Shown here: positions 7,597-17,252 of the stretch, piece by piece
Layout: every line of letters starts with the position of its first letter
Numbering within the stretch: the first letter of the stretch is position 1
Source: an uncultured Clostridia bacterium
GTDB lineage: Bacteria > Bacillota > Clostridia > Christensenellales > Borkfalkiaceae
DNA length: 64,000 nucleotides
Assembly: GCA_944368155.1 (NCBI GenBank)
Contig: CALVWW010000003.1
Location: 118,562-182,561 of the forward strand
Direction: 5' to 3'
Translations under genes and position numbers: made by a program
The notes under the pieces: generated by a model
Told to the model about the DNA's origin: nothing
Database searches by the model: none
The model's input: only the letters and a program-made list of their open reading frames with translations

Positions 7597-8310
7597 TTAT
7601 GCAATCTGACCGTTTTCAATCTTATGATAAAGTTCGTTCACCTTATTTAAAAATATTGCGGCAACCTCGTCCTTTTTTGCGGCGGGAAAATCAGACAGGC
7701 GGCATACTTCGCCGACGGCGATTATTCTGCGCTTTTTATAATAGTAAACGGGACGGATGGGTATATCCGCGCCGTGGGTCTTGTTGTACCACCATGCCGC
7801 AAGGTAAAAACCGGGGAAGAAAGAAGTCAGCTCGTCCTTATATCCTTCGTCTGAATTTTCGGGAAAAATCATGAGCGATATGCCCATATTGAGCAGGTCG
7901 GCACTCTTTTTTACAGTGCGGATAAGACGGCCGTCTGTATAGGTGGGCAAAAGTTTTATGCCGCGGTAAACAAACGGAGAGAAAAACGCCTCGAAAAAGG
8001 CGCGGAAAGAGGCAATTTTTTTGCCCGTGCCGTTCTTTTGAATATACAGCACATCCCTTAAATATTTGTAACGCTGAGAATAGTTGCCGAGCATCTGGCT
8101 TGCGCCCCACTTTACATGATAGACCGGAAAGAACATGCTGTATATCATGGGACCCATTTTATTTGCATGGTTGGAAAGATATATGCACGGCTCTTTCAGC
8201 TCTTCGCCGAGCACAACAACGCGCACTTTGCGCACAAATATGCGCACAAGTCCCTTGAACAGCGCAAAGACGGGCTGGCGCTTTTTCGGCGGCTGATATT
8301 CTATCCTCAT
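7597..8310 (-). CDS. PlsC-like 1-acylglycerol-phosphate acyltransferase family protein
   Basis: 237 residues from the ATG at 8310, which has an AGGTG ribosome site; an upstream in-frame TTG is less likely. The LPLAT motif I is NHANKMG at 47-53. Histidine is present, but the aspartate of the usual NHxxxxD is Gly. A second motif, FPENSDEGY, corresponds to the EGTR region. Members transfer acyl groups to lysophospholipid head groups at the membrane. The loss of the acidic residue of the catalytic dyad makes activity uncertain. Confidence 0.7.
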   Translation of the reverse strand: MRIEYQPPKKRQPVFALFKGLVRIFVRKVRVVVLGEELKEPCIYLSNHANKMGPMIYSMFFPVYHVKWGASQMLGNYSQRYKYLRDVLYIQKNGTGKKIASFRAFFEAFFSPFVYRGIKLLPTYTDGRLIRTVKKSADLLNMGISLMIFPENSDEGYKDELTSFFPGFYLAAWWYNKTHGADIPIRPVYYYKKRRIIAVGEVCRLSDFPAAKKDEVAAIFLNKVNELYHKIENGQIA

Positions 8311-8471
8311 AGCCTGCACCTGATGCGCGCGCCGCAAAGACGGCCTTTGGGGGACGCTGAGTTTTTCATTTCTGCCCTCGCTTTAGCGTTTTTATGCCGT
8401 ACTGCCGCAAACAATGTCCGACATTTATGTTATTTTATCATATTAATTGCATAATTTCAACAAAATAACCT

Positions 8472-8506
8472 AAAAAAAGCAGGAGGTAATTTTCTCCTGC
8501 CTTTTT
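8472..8506 (-). terminator. Terminator of xylB operon
   Basis: GCAGGAG/CTCCTGC stem with A- and T-runs on either side; 11 nt after the xylB stop codon on the minus strand. Confidence 0.85.
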
Positions 8507-8516
8507 AATCTGTACT

Positions 8517-9980
8517 TTATAATTTGCTGCCGACTGCGTAAATTTCTGAAAACGGACCTTTAAGCGCGGGATACAGGCGGGCAAAATTTTTATACTTCAG
8601 CTGATATCGTTCCGTAAGAGCGGGGTCGGGAAGAACGGCCGCCGTGCGTCTTACTATGCCCGCGGCAGCCTCCTCCACCGTTTTATATGCGCCGGCCGCG
8701 ACCATGGCAAGCATAGCCGCGCCGTATGAAGGGCCTTGTTCGGTTTCGACCGTGCTTATTTTTACCCCGAGAACATTTGCAAGAATTTTGCGCCATAGTG
8801 CGCTCTTTGCCCCTCCTCCGCACACAGTTGCGCCGCCTATGCTCACGCCGCGGCTCTCGGCGGCGACTGCGCAATCTTTAAGCGCAAACGCCACGCCCTC
8901 GTATACGGCGAGAGTGAGCTGTTCACGACCGGCCGCGTGCGTCAGGCCTATAAATGCGCCCCGCGCGTTCACGTCGTTGTGCGGACTGCGCTCGCCGGAG
9001 AGATAGGGAAGGAAATATATATCGTTTTTGCCGAGCAACGGCGAAAGTTTTTCGGCCGCGGAATAGTCGGAGCGCAGAATATCCTCCGTCCACCATCTGT
9101 TTGCGCTCGCGGCGGAGAGAATACATCCCATAAGATGAAATTTGCCGTTTGCATGCGCGAAGGAATGAAGCTTTTCGCCGAAGGAAGAAAATGTATTGCG
9201 GCACAAAAACAGAGTACCCGAAGTACCGAGAGAGATGTTGCAGTCCCCGTCGTTAACACAGCCTGTGCCCACAGCCGCGGCTGCATTGTCGCCCGCGCCC
9301 GCCGCAACGACTGTGCGGGGAAGGCCGTATTCCTTCCTAACCATGCCGACGGGGGCAAAACTTTCGCAAAGTTTCGGCAGCTGTTCCTCCGTTATGCCGC
9401 AGATTTTTAGCATTTCATGCGACCATGCTTTATTTTTCACGTCCAAGAGCAGTGTCCCCGAGGCGTCGGAATAGTCGGTGACAAAGGCGCCGCATAGATT
9501 ATAAATCAAATAATCTTTAGGCAGCATTATTTTTTTTATGCGCGCAAAAGAGTGCGGCTCATGCTCTTTTAGCCAGAGCAATTTGGGTGCTGTGAAGCCT
9601 GCAAACGCTATGTTGCCTGTCGCCGATATCAGCTTTTCCGTGCCGACGGCCGAATTGAGATACTCCGTTTGCGCGGCCGTGCGGCCGTCGTTCCAGAGTA
9701 TGCACGGACGGATTACTCTGTCGCACCCGTCGAGAATGACGAGGCCGTGCATCTGACCGCCGACGGAAATGCCGGCTACCGAACTTTCAAGCCCGGCTGA
9801 CAGGGCGGATATTACCTTTTTTGCCGCGGAAAGCCAATCTTCCGGGTTCTGCTCCGACCAGCCCGTGTATGGCGAATACAGGGCGTACTCCTCCCGGGCT
9901 TCTTTCAGTATTTTTCCTTTTTCGTCGACGAGCAGTCCCTTAAGGGCGCTCGTCCCGAGGTCCAAACCTATAAAATTCAT
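8517..9980 (-). CDS. xylB: Xylulokinase-like FGGY carbohydrate kinase
   Basis: 487 residues, full FGGY length. It opens with the ATP-binding GLDLGTSALK, then shows GGQMHGLVILD and ILWNDGRT, typical of xylulokinase. DASGTLLLD and the C-terminal CGGGAKSALWRKI segment follow. Expected reaction: ATP-dependent phosphorylation of D-xylulose to xylulose-5-phosphate, a substrate of the transketolase at 17.3 kb. It follows the isomerase gene by 13 nt, so they form an operon. Because the isomerase is not XylA, the kinase may act on a related ketose. Confidence 0.9.
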   Translation of the reverse strand: MNFIGLDLGTSALKGLLVDEKGKILKEAREEYALYSPYTGWSEQNPEDWLSAAKKVISALSAGLESSVAGISVGGQMHGLVILDGCDRVIRPCILWNDGRTAAQTEYLNSAVGTEKLISATGNIAFAGFTAPKLLWLKEHEPHSFARIKKIMLPKDYLIYNLCGAFVTDYSDASGTLLLDVKNKAWSHEMLKICGITEEQLPKLCESFAPVGMVRKEYGLPRTVVAAGAGDNAAAAVGTGCVNDGDCNISLGTSGTLFLCRNTFSSFGEKLHSFAHANGKFHLMGCILSAASANRWWTEDILRSDYSAAEKLSPLLGKNDIYFLPYLSGERSPHNDVNARGAFIGLTHAAGREQLTLAVYEGVAFALKDCAVAAESRGVSIGGATVCGGGAKSALWRKILANVLGVKISTVETEQGPSYGAAMLAMVAAGAYKTVEEAAAGIVRRTAAVLPDPALTERYQLKYKNFARLYPALKGPFSEIYAVGSKL

Positions 9981-9993
9981 CTTTTACTTTTAA

Positions 9994-11487
9994 TCAGTCT
10001 TTAAAGGGATTTTCCGTTTCATACAAAAAGGTTGCGGGGCGGGGCGTGCCGATAAACTCGGCGCCGAGGTATCTGAATACATCAAAGAGCGCCCTGCCGA
10101 AGCGGCCGAATGCGACGGCGCCGTGGTGAGGGAAGCCGCGCTCGATTAAAACATGGCGGTAAAACCTACCCATTTCCTCAATGGCAAACACGCCTACAGA
10201 ACCGAAAGAGCGCGTTGAAACGGGGAGGACTTCTCCCTCGGCGACATATGAATACAGTCGGTTATCTGCCGTGGACTGAAGGCGGAAAAAGGTTATTTCG
10301 CCGGGCTTTATGTCGCCCTCGAGCGTGCCGAAAGTCACCTCTTCGGGAAGAGAACGCGCCATTATCTTCTGGTTACGCATTTCCGGATTGCATAAAAGCT
10401 TCGAGCAGGTGTTGCCGCAGTGGAACCCCATAAAAGTATCGGTGTGCTTGTATGGATATTTGCCGCAGATGTCGGCCTTGAAAATATCCCCGGGCACAGT
10501 ATTGTTTATATCGAGCAGTGTGACGGCTTCGCCCGACACGCACGCCCCTATATATTCCGAGAGAGCACCGTAAATATCCACCTCGCAGGAGACGGGTATG
10601 CCGCGGCCGGTGAGGCGGGAATTTACGTAACAGGGCACAAAACCGAACATCGTCTGGAAAGCCGGCCAGCATTTGCCCGCTATCGCCACATATTTTTTCG
10701 CGCCGAGGTGCTCGGTTGCCCAGTCGGTGAGAGTGAGTTCATACTGGGCAAGCGATGCGAGAATTTCGGGCTTTTTATTTCCCTCGCCAAGTTCGCGCTC
10801 CATATCGGCGACCACTTCGGGTATGCGGCCGTCGTCGGCGTGCTTTAAAAAGCTCTCGTACAGGTCGAGCTCGGAGTTCTCCTCTATCTCCACGCCGAGA
10901 TTAAAAAGCTGTTTAATCGGTGCATTGCATGCCATAAAGTTCTGGGGGCGCGGACCGAAAGAAATTATTTTAAGATTTTTCAAACCGACTAATGCGCGCG
11001 CTACGGGAATAAAATCATGGACCATATCGGCGCACTCGCCTGCGTCGCCCACGGGATATTCGGGTATGTAAGCCCTGACGCCGCGCAACTTCAGATTATA
11101 GCTTGCATTGAGCATGCCGCAGAAAGCGTCGCCCCTGTCGGACGAGAGAACGGGAATATTCTCCTCTGCCGCGGCGACGAACATCACCGGGTATCCGGTA
11201 CGCTCAGTCCACTTTTGCGCGAGCATAGTTTCAGAAATTTCAGGTCCGAAGTTGCCAAGATATACCACAAGCGCGTTACAACCGGCGCCCGTCACATCTT
11301 CGAGCGCCTCCATCGCCTGCGTTTCACTCTCCACTACGCACACGGGGCATTCATATATTTCGTCGCCGCCGTATCTCTGGGCATATTCGGCACACAGTGC
11401 CGCCCTTCTGTTTACCGAAAGACTTTCGGGAAAGCAGTCGCGGGAAACGGCGACTATACCAACCTTTATCTCGGGTATGTTGTTCAC
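9994..11487 (-). CDS. L-fucose/L-arabinose-type isomerase family protein
   Basis: 497 residues, matching the family that interconverts aldoses and ketoses with a Mn ion. Likely metal ligands are Glu in SCEVDIYGAL, Asp in LLDINNT and His in FPHHGAV. The start is GTG with GGAGGTAA 5 nt upstream. It is first in an operon with xylB. The combination implies an aldose that is isomerised to a ketose and then phosphorylated; which sugar cannot be read from the sequence. No transporter gene is adjacent. Confidence 0.85.
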   Translation of the reverse strand: MNNIPEIKVGIVAVSRDCFPESLSVNRRAALCAEYAQRYGGDEIYECPVCVVESETQAMEALEDVTGAGCNALVVYLGNFGPEISETMLAQKWTERTGYPVMFVAAAEENIPVLSSDRGDAFCGMLNASYNLKLRGVRAYIPEYPVGDAGECADMVHDFIPVARALVGLKNLKIISFGPRPQNFMACNAPIKQLFNLGVEIEENSELDLYESFLKHADDGRIPEVVADMERELGEGNKKPEILASLAQYELTLTDWATEHLGAKKYVAIAGKCWPAFQTMFGFVPCYVNSRLTGRGIPVSCEVDIYGALSEYIGACVSGEAVTLLDINNTVPGDIFKADICGKYPYKHTDTFMGFHCGNTCSKLLCNPEMRNQKIMARSLPEEVTFGTLEGDIKPGEITFFRLQSTADNRLYSYVAEGEVLPVSTRSFGSVGVFAIEEMGRFYRHVLIERGFPHHGAVAFGRFGRALFDVFRYLGAEFIGTPRPATFLYETENPFKD

Positions 11488-11610
11488 TTGTTCTTACCTC
11501 CGAATAGCTTTGCCTTATGCGGCGTGCCTTTTGAATTATTTTACAACAAAATTGCGCGCTTGTGAAGAGCCTTGCCCATTTTTATTGAAAGTATTTTTAT
11601 TTTTATAAAA

Positions 11611-11640
11611 AATGCGCACCTCTTTATACCGGATGCGCAT
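11611..11640 (-). terminator. Terminator of choloylglycine-hydrolase-family gene
   Basis: ATGCGCA/TGCGCAT stem, 17 nt after the stop, followed on the minus strand by a long T-rich run. Confidence 0.8.
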
Positions 11641-11657
11641 AGACTTGAGCGGAATAT

Positions 11658-12626
11658 TCAGTTGAGGTTTATTATTTTTTCACCGCGAGGCATTGCATAC
11701 CTTGAAATACCGCCGCCCGCGACCGCCCCTTCGGAAAAGCGGACGGAGCATAGAGCCCGGCACGACGAGGTTGTAAAGTAATACGCCCCTTCATCCGCGG
11801 CACAGCAACAGGCATACTGCGTGTAAAAATCGCCGCTTTGCGTCCTGCACGCGCCTTTCGGCACGCTCACCCCGGCAAGAAGTGAAAAAAACTGGCTTAA
11901 GGCTCCCTCTCCCTCCATGCCCTCCGGCGCGTTGCCGCAAAGGAACGCCGCCCGCACAAAACGCGAAGCTGACGACATATCGCCCGGCAGGCCGACTGCG
12001 CCTTGCCCGGCACCGAAAGGCGCGAGCGAAACTTCAGGCAAAAGATTATTCTGCGGCGGCATGGCCGTGAGATGCATGTAGTTCGACAGGTTTGAAATGT
12101 GGTACGAAAACGGCGGGTTGTTTGTGAGCACACCGATTTGGTTTTTGAAAATATTAATACCGTTTACGGTACACTCGACTGTGACAGCCCCCGTTCTGTC
12201 CGCAACAAGCCAATGGAGCTGCGCGGGAGGCATATCCGGCGAGAAAGGCTGTGCGGTGATGTTTATCCGCCCGAGTTCGTATTCGGCATCGCCAAGAGTT
12301 GCGCAGTTGCCGAGGATATACGGAATAAGTTCGAACTGAGCGAGGTTGAGTTTATCCCCGCAGGCGGGAAAATACTTTGCGTTGCCGATAAAATTGAGCC
12401 CTGCCATGCACAGACCGCGCTCGTTCATGCCGTCGAAATAGAGGGGATACCCGTCTGAAACCACGGCTGCGCCTGCTATTGCGTAGCGGGCCGAGAATGC
12501 CGATTTGTGACGTTTGAAGATATAGCCGCGCGGGGATATGACGACCTCGGCAGGGTAACTTTCCGCAGCGTCGAGAGTGCGTCCGAAGTAAAAATTTTTA
12601 GGTTTATAAGTTATTGCAGTGCACAT
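11658..12626 (-). CDS. Choloylglycine hydrolase (bile salt hydrolase / penicillin V acylase) family
   Basis: 322 residues, an N-terminal-nucleophile hydrolase. Removal of Met would expose Cys2 (MCTAI) as nucleophile. Also visible are the Arg of FGRTLD, the Asn of NERGL, the Asn-Pro-Pro loop (GVLTNNPPFSYH) and the Arg of SRFVRAAF, the set shared by bile salt hydrolases and penicillin V acylases. No signal peptide, so cytoplasmic. Substrate could be conjugated bile salts or N-acyl amides. In a gut Clostridium, bile salt deconjugation is plausible but unproven. Confidence 0.85.
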   Translation of the reverse strand: MCTAITYKPKNFYFGRTLDAAESYPAEVVISPRGYIFKRHKSAFSARYAIAGAAVVSDGYPLYFDGMNERGLCMAGLNFIGNAKYFPACGDKLNLAQFELIPYILGNCATLGDAEYELGRINITAQPFSPDMPPAQLHWLVADRTGAVTVECTVNGINIFKNQIGVLTNNPPFSYHISNLSNYMHLTAMPPQNNLLPEVSLAPFGAGQGAVGLPGDMSSASRFVRAAFLCGNAPEGMEGEGALSQFFSLLAGVSVPKGACRTQSGDFYTQYACCCAADEGAYYFTTSSCRALCSVRFSEGAVAGGGISRYAMPRGEKIINLN

Positions 12627-12667
12627 ATGTTTATATATTCAGTATGTGACGGGAGAAAAAATCAATG

Positions 12668-12707
12668 CGGCGGCGCGGCGGAAAAATTCCGCCGCGCCGC
12701 CGTTTTT
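12668..12707. terminator. GC-rich terminator downstream of the lipoprotein gene
   Basis: A 16-bp stem CGGCGGCGCGGCGGAA with a 3-nt loop and TTTTT on the plus side, plus a T-run on the minus side. It lies between the starts/ends of two minus-strand genes and most likely ends the lipoprotein transcript. Confidence 0.75.
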
Positions 12708-12825
12708 GGAGGTGAAACAACTTATGCGATAATGACAAACCATGCTATAAGCCGTTACAGTATATGTATTTATTTACTACGGAAACTGCCAGAAAAACAG
12801 CTGCGGCAATTTCAAATTTCGATTA

Positions 12826-13854
12826 TTACATAACGGCATACTGATATTCGCCGAGGTCGGAGGGAAGCTGCCCTGCTTCCTCGTCGGTGCTTACAAACCA
12901 GCTGTCGATATCCATATCGTATGTAACAGAAACAGAGGCGCCGCTGACAGTTGCACTGTAGCCAAACTCGGCGTCGACGGAAGAGCCGTAGCCAAGCAGA
13001 ACTCCCGTATCCTTATTAAAATCAAGATAGATGTCACAGTGACCGAAGTCTGTATTGTTTGCTATAACATTCAAATCAATATACGAACCGACCATTCCGG
13101 CAAAGTCTTCTATTGCTTCGGCGTACATTTCAGCCCAACCCTGTGAACTAAGACTTATTTTAACCTTGAATGATGAGCTCTCGTCAACATATACAGCGGC
13201 ACCCGCCGCCTCAAGAGCATCAAGCGCGGGAGATATATCGACTATCATGCCGGAGGACGTTGACCCTGTCTGGAAGATGTTGCCGAACAACATATCCAGG
13301 TCAAATTTTACTTTGGTGCTCTGAATCTGACCGCTGCCGTTATCGTTTAAATTGACCGAACCGTTGAGATAGAAGTAATCTTCATCATTGTAGCTGCTAC
13401 CGTCTAATTCAGCGCTTATGCGATAATCTTCTTCTCCGGGCGACGACATCGACAAATTAAATCCGTAGCTCATATTTCCCGAACCGCGCACAGAAACACC
13501 GGAGTCGACGTTTGCCATACTTATCGTATGGTCATAATTTACATCGGTATCCAGGTCCATACCTGCAGTCTGTCCTTCCATGCTCACGTTCATGCTTGCC
13601 GATATACTGCCCGAGGCATTATAGCGCGCATTGTAGCTCCAGCCGCTCGCTTCGGTATCGCCGAGAAGGTCGTCGGAGTTGAAATCAGACACATATCCGC
13701 GCAGCGTAGTAAGTTGAGCTTCGGTGGCCTGAGTTGAAAAGTCGCCGTCAATGAGCATCTCTTTGCTGCTGCCGCACGCAGAAAGCGCAGCCGCAGAGAG
13801 CGCAATGCCCGCGCCGAGTGTTAAAGTTAAAAGTGCTTTTGCAAGTTTTTTCAT
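12826..13854 (-). CDS. Predicted lipoprotein, unknown function
   Basis: 342 residues from the ATG at 13854, which has a GGAGA ribosome site. A type II signal peptide (MKKLAKALLTL...) ends in the lipobox LSAC at about residues 25-28. The mature part is rich in Ser, Asp and Tyr and in alternating beta-like segments, with no enzymatic motif I can name. Acidic and anchored to the outer face of the membrane. Superficially like the second lipoprotein at 53.6 kb in size and composition, but I did not find clear shared motifs. Confidence 0.8.
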   Translation of the reverse strand: MKKLAKALLTLTLGAGIALSAAALSACGSSKEMLIDGDFSTQATEAQLTTLRGYVSDFNSDDLLGDTEASGWSYNARYNASGSISASMNVSMEGQTAGMDLDTDVNYDHTISMANVDSGVSVRGSGNMSYGFNLSMSSPGEEDYRISAELDGSSYNDEDYFYLNGSVNLNDNGSGQIQSTKVKFDLDMLFGNIFQTGSTSSGMIVDISPALDALEAAGAAVYVDESSSFKVKISLSSQGWAEMYAEAIEDFAGMVGSYIDLNVIANNTDFGHCDIYLDFNKDTGVLLGYGSSVDAEFGYSATVSGASVSVTYDMDIDSWFVSTDEEAGQLPSDLGEYQYAVM

Positions 13855-13966
13855 ACCAACTCTCCTGTGCCGCCGGTTTGGCGGCGCGTTATTACGGGCG
13901 ACGCCCGCTTTGCACATTAATTATATAATATATTTTATTAATTGTCAATATGCCAAAAATAAAGGT

Positions 13967-14003
13967 CTGCCGCGGCGGTGCGAAGTTCGCGCCGCCGCGG
14001 CAG
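13967..14003 (-). terminator. Terminator of proS
   Basis: CTGCCGCGGCGG/CCGCCGCGGCAG stem with T-rich sequence beyond it on the minus strand, 20 nt after the proS stop. Confidence 0.8.
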
Positions 14004-14022
14004 GAATCTTGGAAATATTTAA

Positions 14023-15453
14023 TCAATAAGCTCTTGCAAAAATTACCATATGCTGCGCCTTTTTGCCGCATACCGCGCACGTCTCGGCGCTTTCGCCCTC
14101 GGCGTACACCCTTGCCGTTGCGGCGGTTTCCGCCTTTATCTTATCTTCGCACTCGCGGCAGCCGCACCAGCCGGCCTTTACGAAGTTACCGCCCTCAACA
14201 CCCGCGAGTATGCCCGCCATATCGTTGGCATACACGATGCGCCTGTCGCGCCTCTTCCTCGCCGCCTCCAGCATATCTTTCTGAACGACGGCAAGAAGCT
14301 CTTTTACGGCACTTACTATATCGCCAAGAGAATATTCGGCCTTTTCGAGCCTATCCCTGCGGAATATGAGCGCCTTGCCGCCCTCGATATCGCGCGGGCC
14401 CAACTCTATTCTTAAAGGCACGCCCTTCATCTCCCACTCGTTGAACTTCCAGCCGGGGGAATTGTCGGTGTCGTCGAGCTTCACTCTTATTCCCGCCGCC
14501 TCCAACTGAGATTTCACCTCGGCGCACTTCTCCATGACGCCCGCCTTTTTGGCAGCGATGGGCACTATAACGACCTGAACGGGTGCAACTACAGGCGGAA
14601 GCGCAAGGCCGCGCTGGTCGCCGTGCGCCATAATCAGAGCGCCGATGAGCCTTGTGGAGACGCCCCAGCTCGAAGTATAAGCATATTTCAGAGCGCCGTC
14701 TTTATCCAAAAATTTTATGTCGAAGGCCTTTGCAAAATTTTGGCCGAGGTAATGCGACGTGCCTGCCTGAAGAGACTTTCCGTCGTGCATCATAGCCTCC
14801 ATGCCGAAGGTTGCCACTGCGCCGGCAAATTTCTCTTTTTCAGTCTTTTTGCCGGTGATTACAGGGATAGCCAGGCAGTTTTCTGCAAATTCCTTGTAAA
14901 CATTAAGCATCTTTATCGTCTCTTCGAGCGCCTCTTCCTCGGTGGCGTGGGCTGTGTGCCCCTCCTGCCACAAAAATTCGGAGGTACGCAGAAAAGGTCT
15001 CGTCGTCTTTTCCCAGCGCATAACATTTGCCCACTGGTTCATCAGAACGGGAAGGTCGCGGTATGACTGTATCCACTTGGAATACATATTCCCGAAGATT
15101 GTTTCGGAAGTGGGGCGGACTACAAGGGGCTCCGCAAGCTCTTCGCCGCCCGCGTGGGTGACTACCGCAACTTCGGGGGCAAAGCCCTCCACATGCTCCT
15201 TCTCCTTAGATAAAAAGCTCATGGGAATGAGCAGGGGGAAATAGGCGTTTTCGTGCCCGGTCTCCTTAAAGCGCCTGTCAAGCTCGCGCTGGATATTCTC
15301 CCAGATGGCGTAGCCGTAAGGGCGTATTACCATGGTGCCCTTAACCGGGCCGTAGTCCACAAGTTTGGTCTTTAAAACCACGTCGGTATACCATTGGGGA
15401 AAATCTTTTTCTATATCCGCAATCTGGTTTACAAAATTATTGTCGTTGGCCAT
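14023..15453 (-). CDS. proS: Proline-tRNA ligase, short (archaeal/eukaryal-type) form
   Basis: Class II synthetase of 476 residues that charges tRNA-Pro. It lacks the large insertion (editing) domain of the E. coli form. Motif 2 is within RWEKTTRPFLRTSEFLWQEG, and motif 3 is around GDQRGLALPP. The C terminus carries a Cys cluster (CGCREC ... CAVCGK) expected to bind zinc, and ends with Tyr as in this type. Ribosome site GAGGAGA. Divergent from the phosphohexomutase gene. Confidence 0.95.
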   Translation of the reverse strand: MANDNNFVNQIADIEKDFPQWYTDVVLKTKLVDYGPVKGTMVIRPYGYAIWENIQRELDRRFKETGHENAYFPLLIPMSFLSKEKEHVEGFAPEVAVVTHAGGEELAEPLVVRPTSETIFGNMYSKWIQSYRDLPVLMNQWANVMRWEKTTRPFLRTSEFLWQEGHTAHATEEEALEETIKMLNVYKEFAENCLAIPVITGKKTEKEKFAGAVATFGMEAMMHDGKSLQAGTSHYLGQNFAKAFDIKFLDKDGALKYAYTSSWGVSTRLIGALIMAHGDQRGLALPPVVAPVQVVIVPIAAKKAGVMEKCAEVKSQLEAAGIRVKLDDTDNSPGWKFNEWEMKGVPLRIELGPRDIEGGKALIFRRDRLEKAEYSLGDIVSAVKELLAVVQKDMLEAARKRRDRRIVYANDMAGILAGVEGGNFVKAGWCGCRECEDKIKAETAATARVYAEGESAETCAVCGKKAQHMVIFARAY

Positions 15454-15526
15454 AAAAATCTCCTCGCGAAATTTTGCGGCGGCACCGCCGCCATACTGTA
15501 TTGTTTATTAAGAAATTTACTGCATA

Positions 15527-15555
15527 AGTATATCACATTGAGTTGCGGGCGGCAA
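15527..15555 (-). promoter_or_regulatory. Promoter of proS
   Basis: TTGCCG, 17-nt spacer, TATACT on the minus strand, about 74 nt before the start codon. The leader contains a short GGCGGCGGTGCCGCCGC hairpin. Confidence 0.6.
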
Positions 15556-15615
15556 ACGTTTTAATGCAGACAAAAATTAAAATGACCGTCGGCAAAAGAT
15601 TTTTTGTTAATATAC

Positions 15616-15644
15616 TTGTGTTTGGGCGGGCGAAACTGTATAAT
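15616..15644 (+). promoter_or_regulatory. Promoter of phosphohexomutase gene, very short leader
   Basis: TTGTGT, 17-nt spacer, TATAAT, then only 10 nt (including AAAGGA) to the ATG. The predicted 5' leader is 3-4 nt. Confidence 0.6.
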
Positions 15645-15654
15645 ATAAAGGAAT

Positions 15655-17160
15655 ATGACAAACACGGATATCAGAAAACTTAAGAGCGGGACAGACGTGC
15701 GCGGAGTGGCGTCGGCGCATCTCGGCAGGGCGGTCACCCTGACCGGCGAGGCGGTTGAGGCGATTGCGCGGGCGTTTTGTACCTGGCTGGCTTACAAGAC
15801 GGGCAAAGATACCCTGAAGATAGCGGTAGGCAACGACAGCCGCATTACGGCTGCCGGGCTTGTGGACGCATTTGAACGCGGCGCGGTAAAATGCGGGGCA
15901 GATGTTTTTTACACAGGTCTTTCCTCCACTCCATCCATGTTCATGATACTCAAGGACGGTAAAAGGGGATACGACGGCTCTGTTATGATAACGGCCTCGC
16001 ACCTGCCCTCAGACAGAAACGGTCTCAAATTTTTTACGCCCGAAGGCGGGTTAGAGGGCTATGACGTTGACGAGATTTTGAATATCGCCGCAGAAAAAAA
16101 GTTTATATCGGGCGAAGGACGCGTGCATGAGGACTATTTCATGGACGAATACAGCGCTCTGCTCGTGGCGCGCGTGCGCGCCGCCTGCGGAAGCGACAGG
16201 CCGCTCGAGGGCAAAAAAATAATTGTTGACGCCGGCAACGGCGCGGGCGGATTTTTTACTTCGAAGGTACTTGAACCTCTCGGCGCTGACACCGCGGGGA
16301 GCTTTTATCTTGAACCCGACGGAATGTTCCCGCACCATGCCCCCAACCCCGAGGATAAGGCTGCAATCGAAACGCTGAAAGAGGCCGTGCTCGATAACAG
16401 AGCCGACCTCGGAATCATTTTCGATACAGACGTCGACCGCGCGGGCGCAGTCGACGTCAAGGGCGAGGAAATTAACCGCAACAGGCTTATAGCTTTGATT
16501 TCGGCACGGTTGCTTGCCGAGCGCCCCGGCACCATTGTGACCGATTCCGTTACGAGCGACGGACTGACGAAATTCATAGAAGAGCGCGGAGGAAGGCACC
16601 ACCGCTATATGCGCGGCTACAGAAACGTCATAGACGAATGCAGGCGTCTGAACGAAGCGGGAGAGTATTCCCCCCTCGCCGTGGAAACTTCCGGCCACTG
16701 CGCGTTCAAAGACAATTACTTTCTCGACGACGGAGCATATCTCGTAACGGAAATTTTAATTATCCTTGCCGAACAGCTCAAAAAAGGCGAGAGAATCGCC
16801 GACCTTATAAAGGGGCTTAAAGAACCGAAAGAGGCCGCCGAAATAAGACTGCCGATAAACTGCGACGACTTCCGCGAATACGGAAAGAAAGTGCTTGAGG
16901 AAGTTGAACTTAAAGCAGGTGCAATCGAGGGGGCATGCATTGCGCCCGAAAATTACGAAGGAATAAGGATTAACTTTGAAAAAGCGCACGGCGACGGGTG
17001 GCTGCTGATAAGGATGAGCCTGCACGAGGCCATTCTGCCCGTAAACTGCGAAAGCGAGAGTGAAGGCGGCTGCAAAATCATGGCAAAGGCGCTTTTGAAA
17101 ATAATTGAAAGATTTTCCTGCGTCGACTGTTCGCCGCTTGTTCGGTACATAGAGAATTGA
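15655..17160 (+). CDS. Phosphomannomutase/phosphoglucomutase family protein
   Basis: 501 residues of the alpha-D-phosphohexomutase superfamily. Phosphoserine loop: TASHLP at 113-118 (Ser115; the usual Asn is Leu). Metal-binding loop: DTDVDR at 257-262. Sugar-binding loop: VETSGHCAFKDN. It interconverts hexose 1- and 6-phosphates for glycogen, cell-wall or nucleotide-sugar synthesis; whether mannose or glucose is preferred cannot be told. Followed after 92 nt by tkt in the same direction. Confidence 0.9.
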   Translation: MTNTDIRKLKSGTDVRGVASAHLGRAVTLTGEAVEAIARAFCTWLAYKTGKDTLKIAVGNDSRITAAGLVDAFERGAVKCGADVFYTGLSSTPSMFMILKDGKRGYDGSVMITASHLPSDRNGLKFFTPEGGLEGYDVDEILNIAAEKKFISGEGRVHEDYFMDEYSALLVARVRAACGSDRPLEGKKIIVDAGNGAGGFFTSKVLEPLGADTAGSFYLEPDGMFPHHAPNPEDKAAIETLKEAVLDNRADLGIIFDTDVDRAGAVDVKGEEINRNRLIALISARLLAERPGTIVTDSVTSDGLTKFIEERGGRHHRYMRGYRNVIDECRRLNEAGEYSPLAVETSGHCAFKDNYFLDDGAYLVTEILIILAEQLKKGERIADLIKGLKEPKEAAEIRLPINCDDFREYGKKVLEEVELKAGAIEGACIAPENYEGIRINFEKAHGDGWLLIRMSLHEAILPVNCESESEGGCKIMAKALLKIIERFSCVDCSPLVRYIEN

Positions 17161-17252
17161 CCTGAAAACTTAATTTTACAGAGCTTTAAAATATAAACCG
17201 AGGCAGTTTGCCAAACTTATATTAATACACGCATTAAAAAGGAGATTTTATT

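Noticed and set aside
8644..9410. Several plus-strand reading frames opposite xylB
   Set aside because: High-GC third positions open the antisense frames; none has a ribosome site or sensible protein features. The same holds for antisense frames opposite thrE, pcrA, ligA, tkt and metG.
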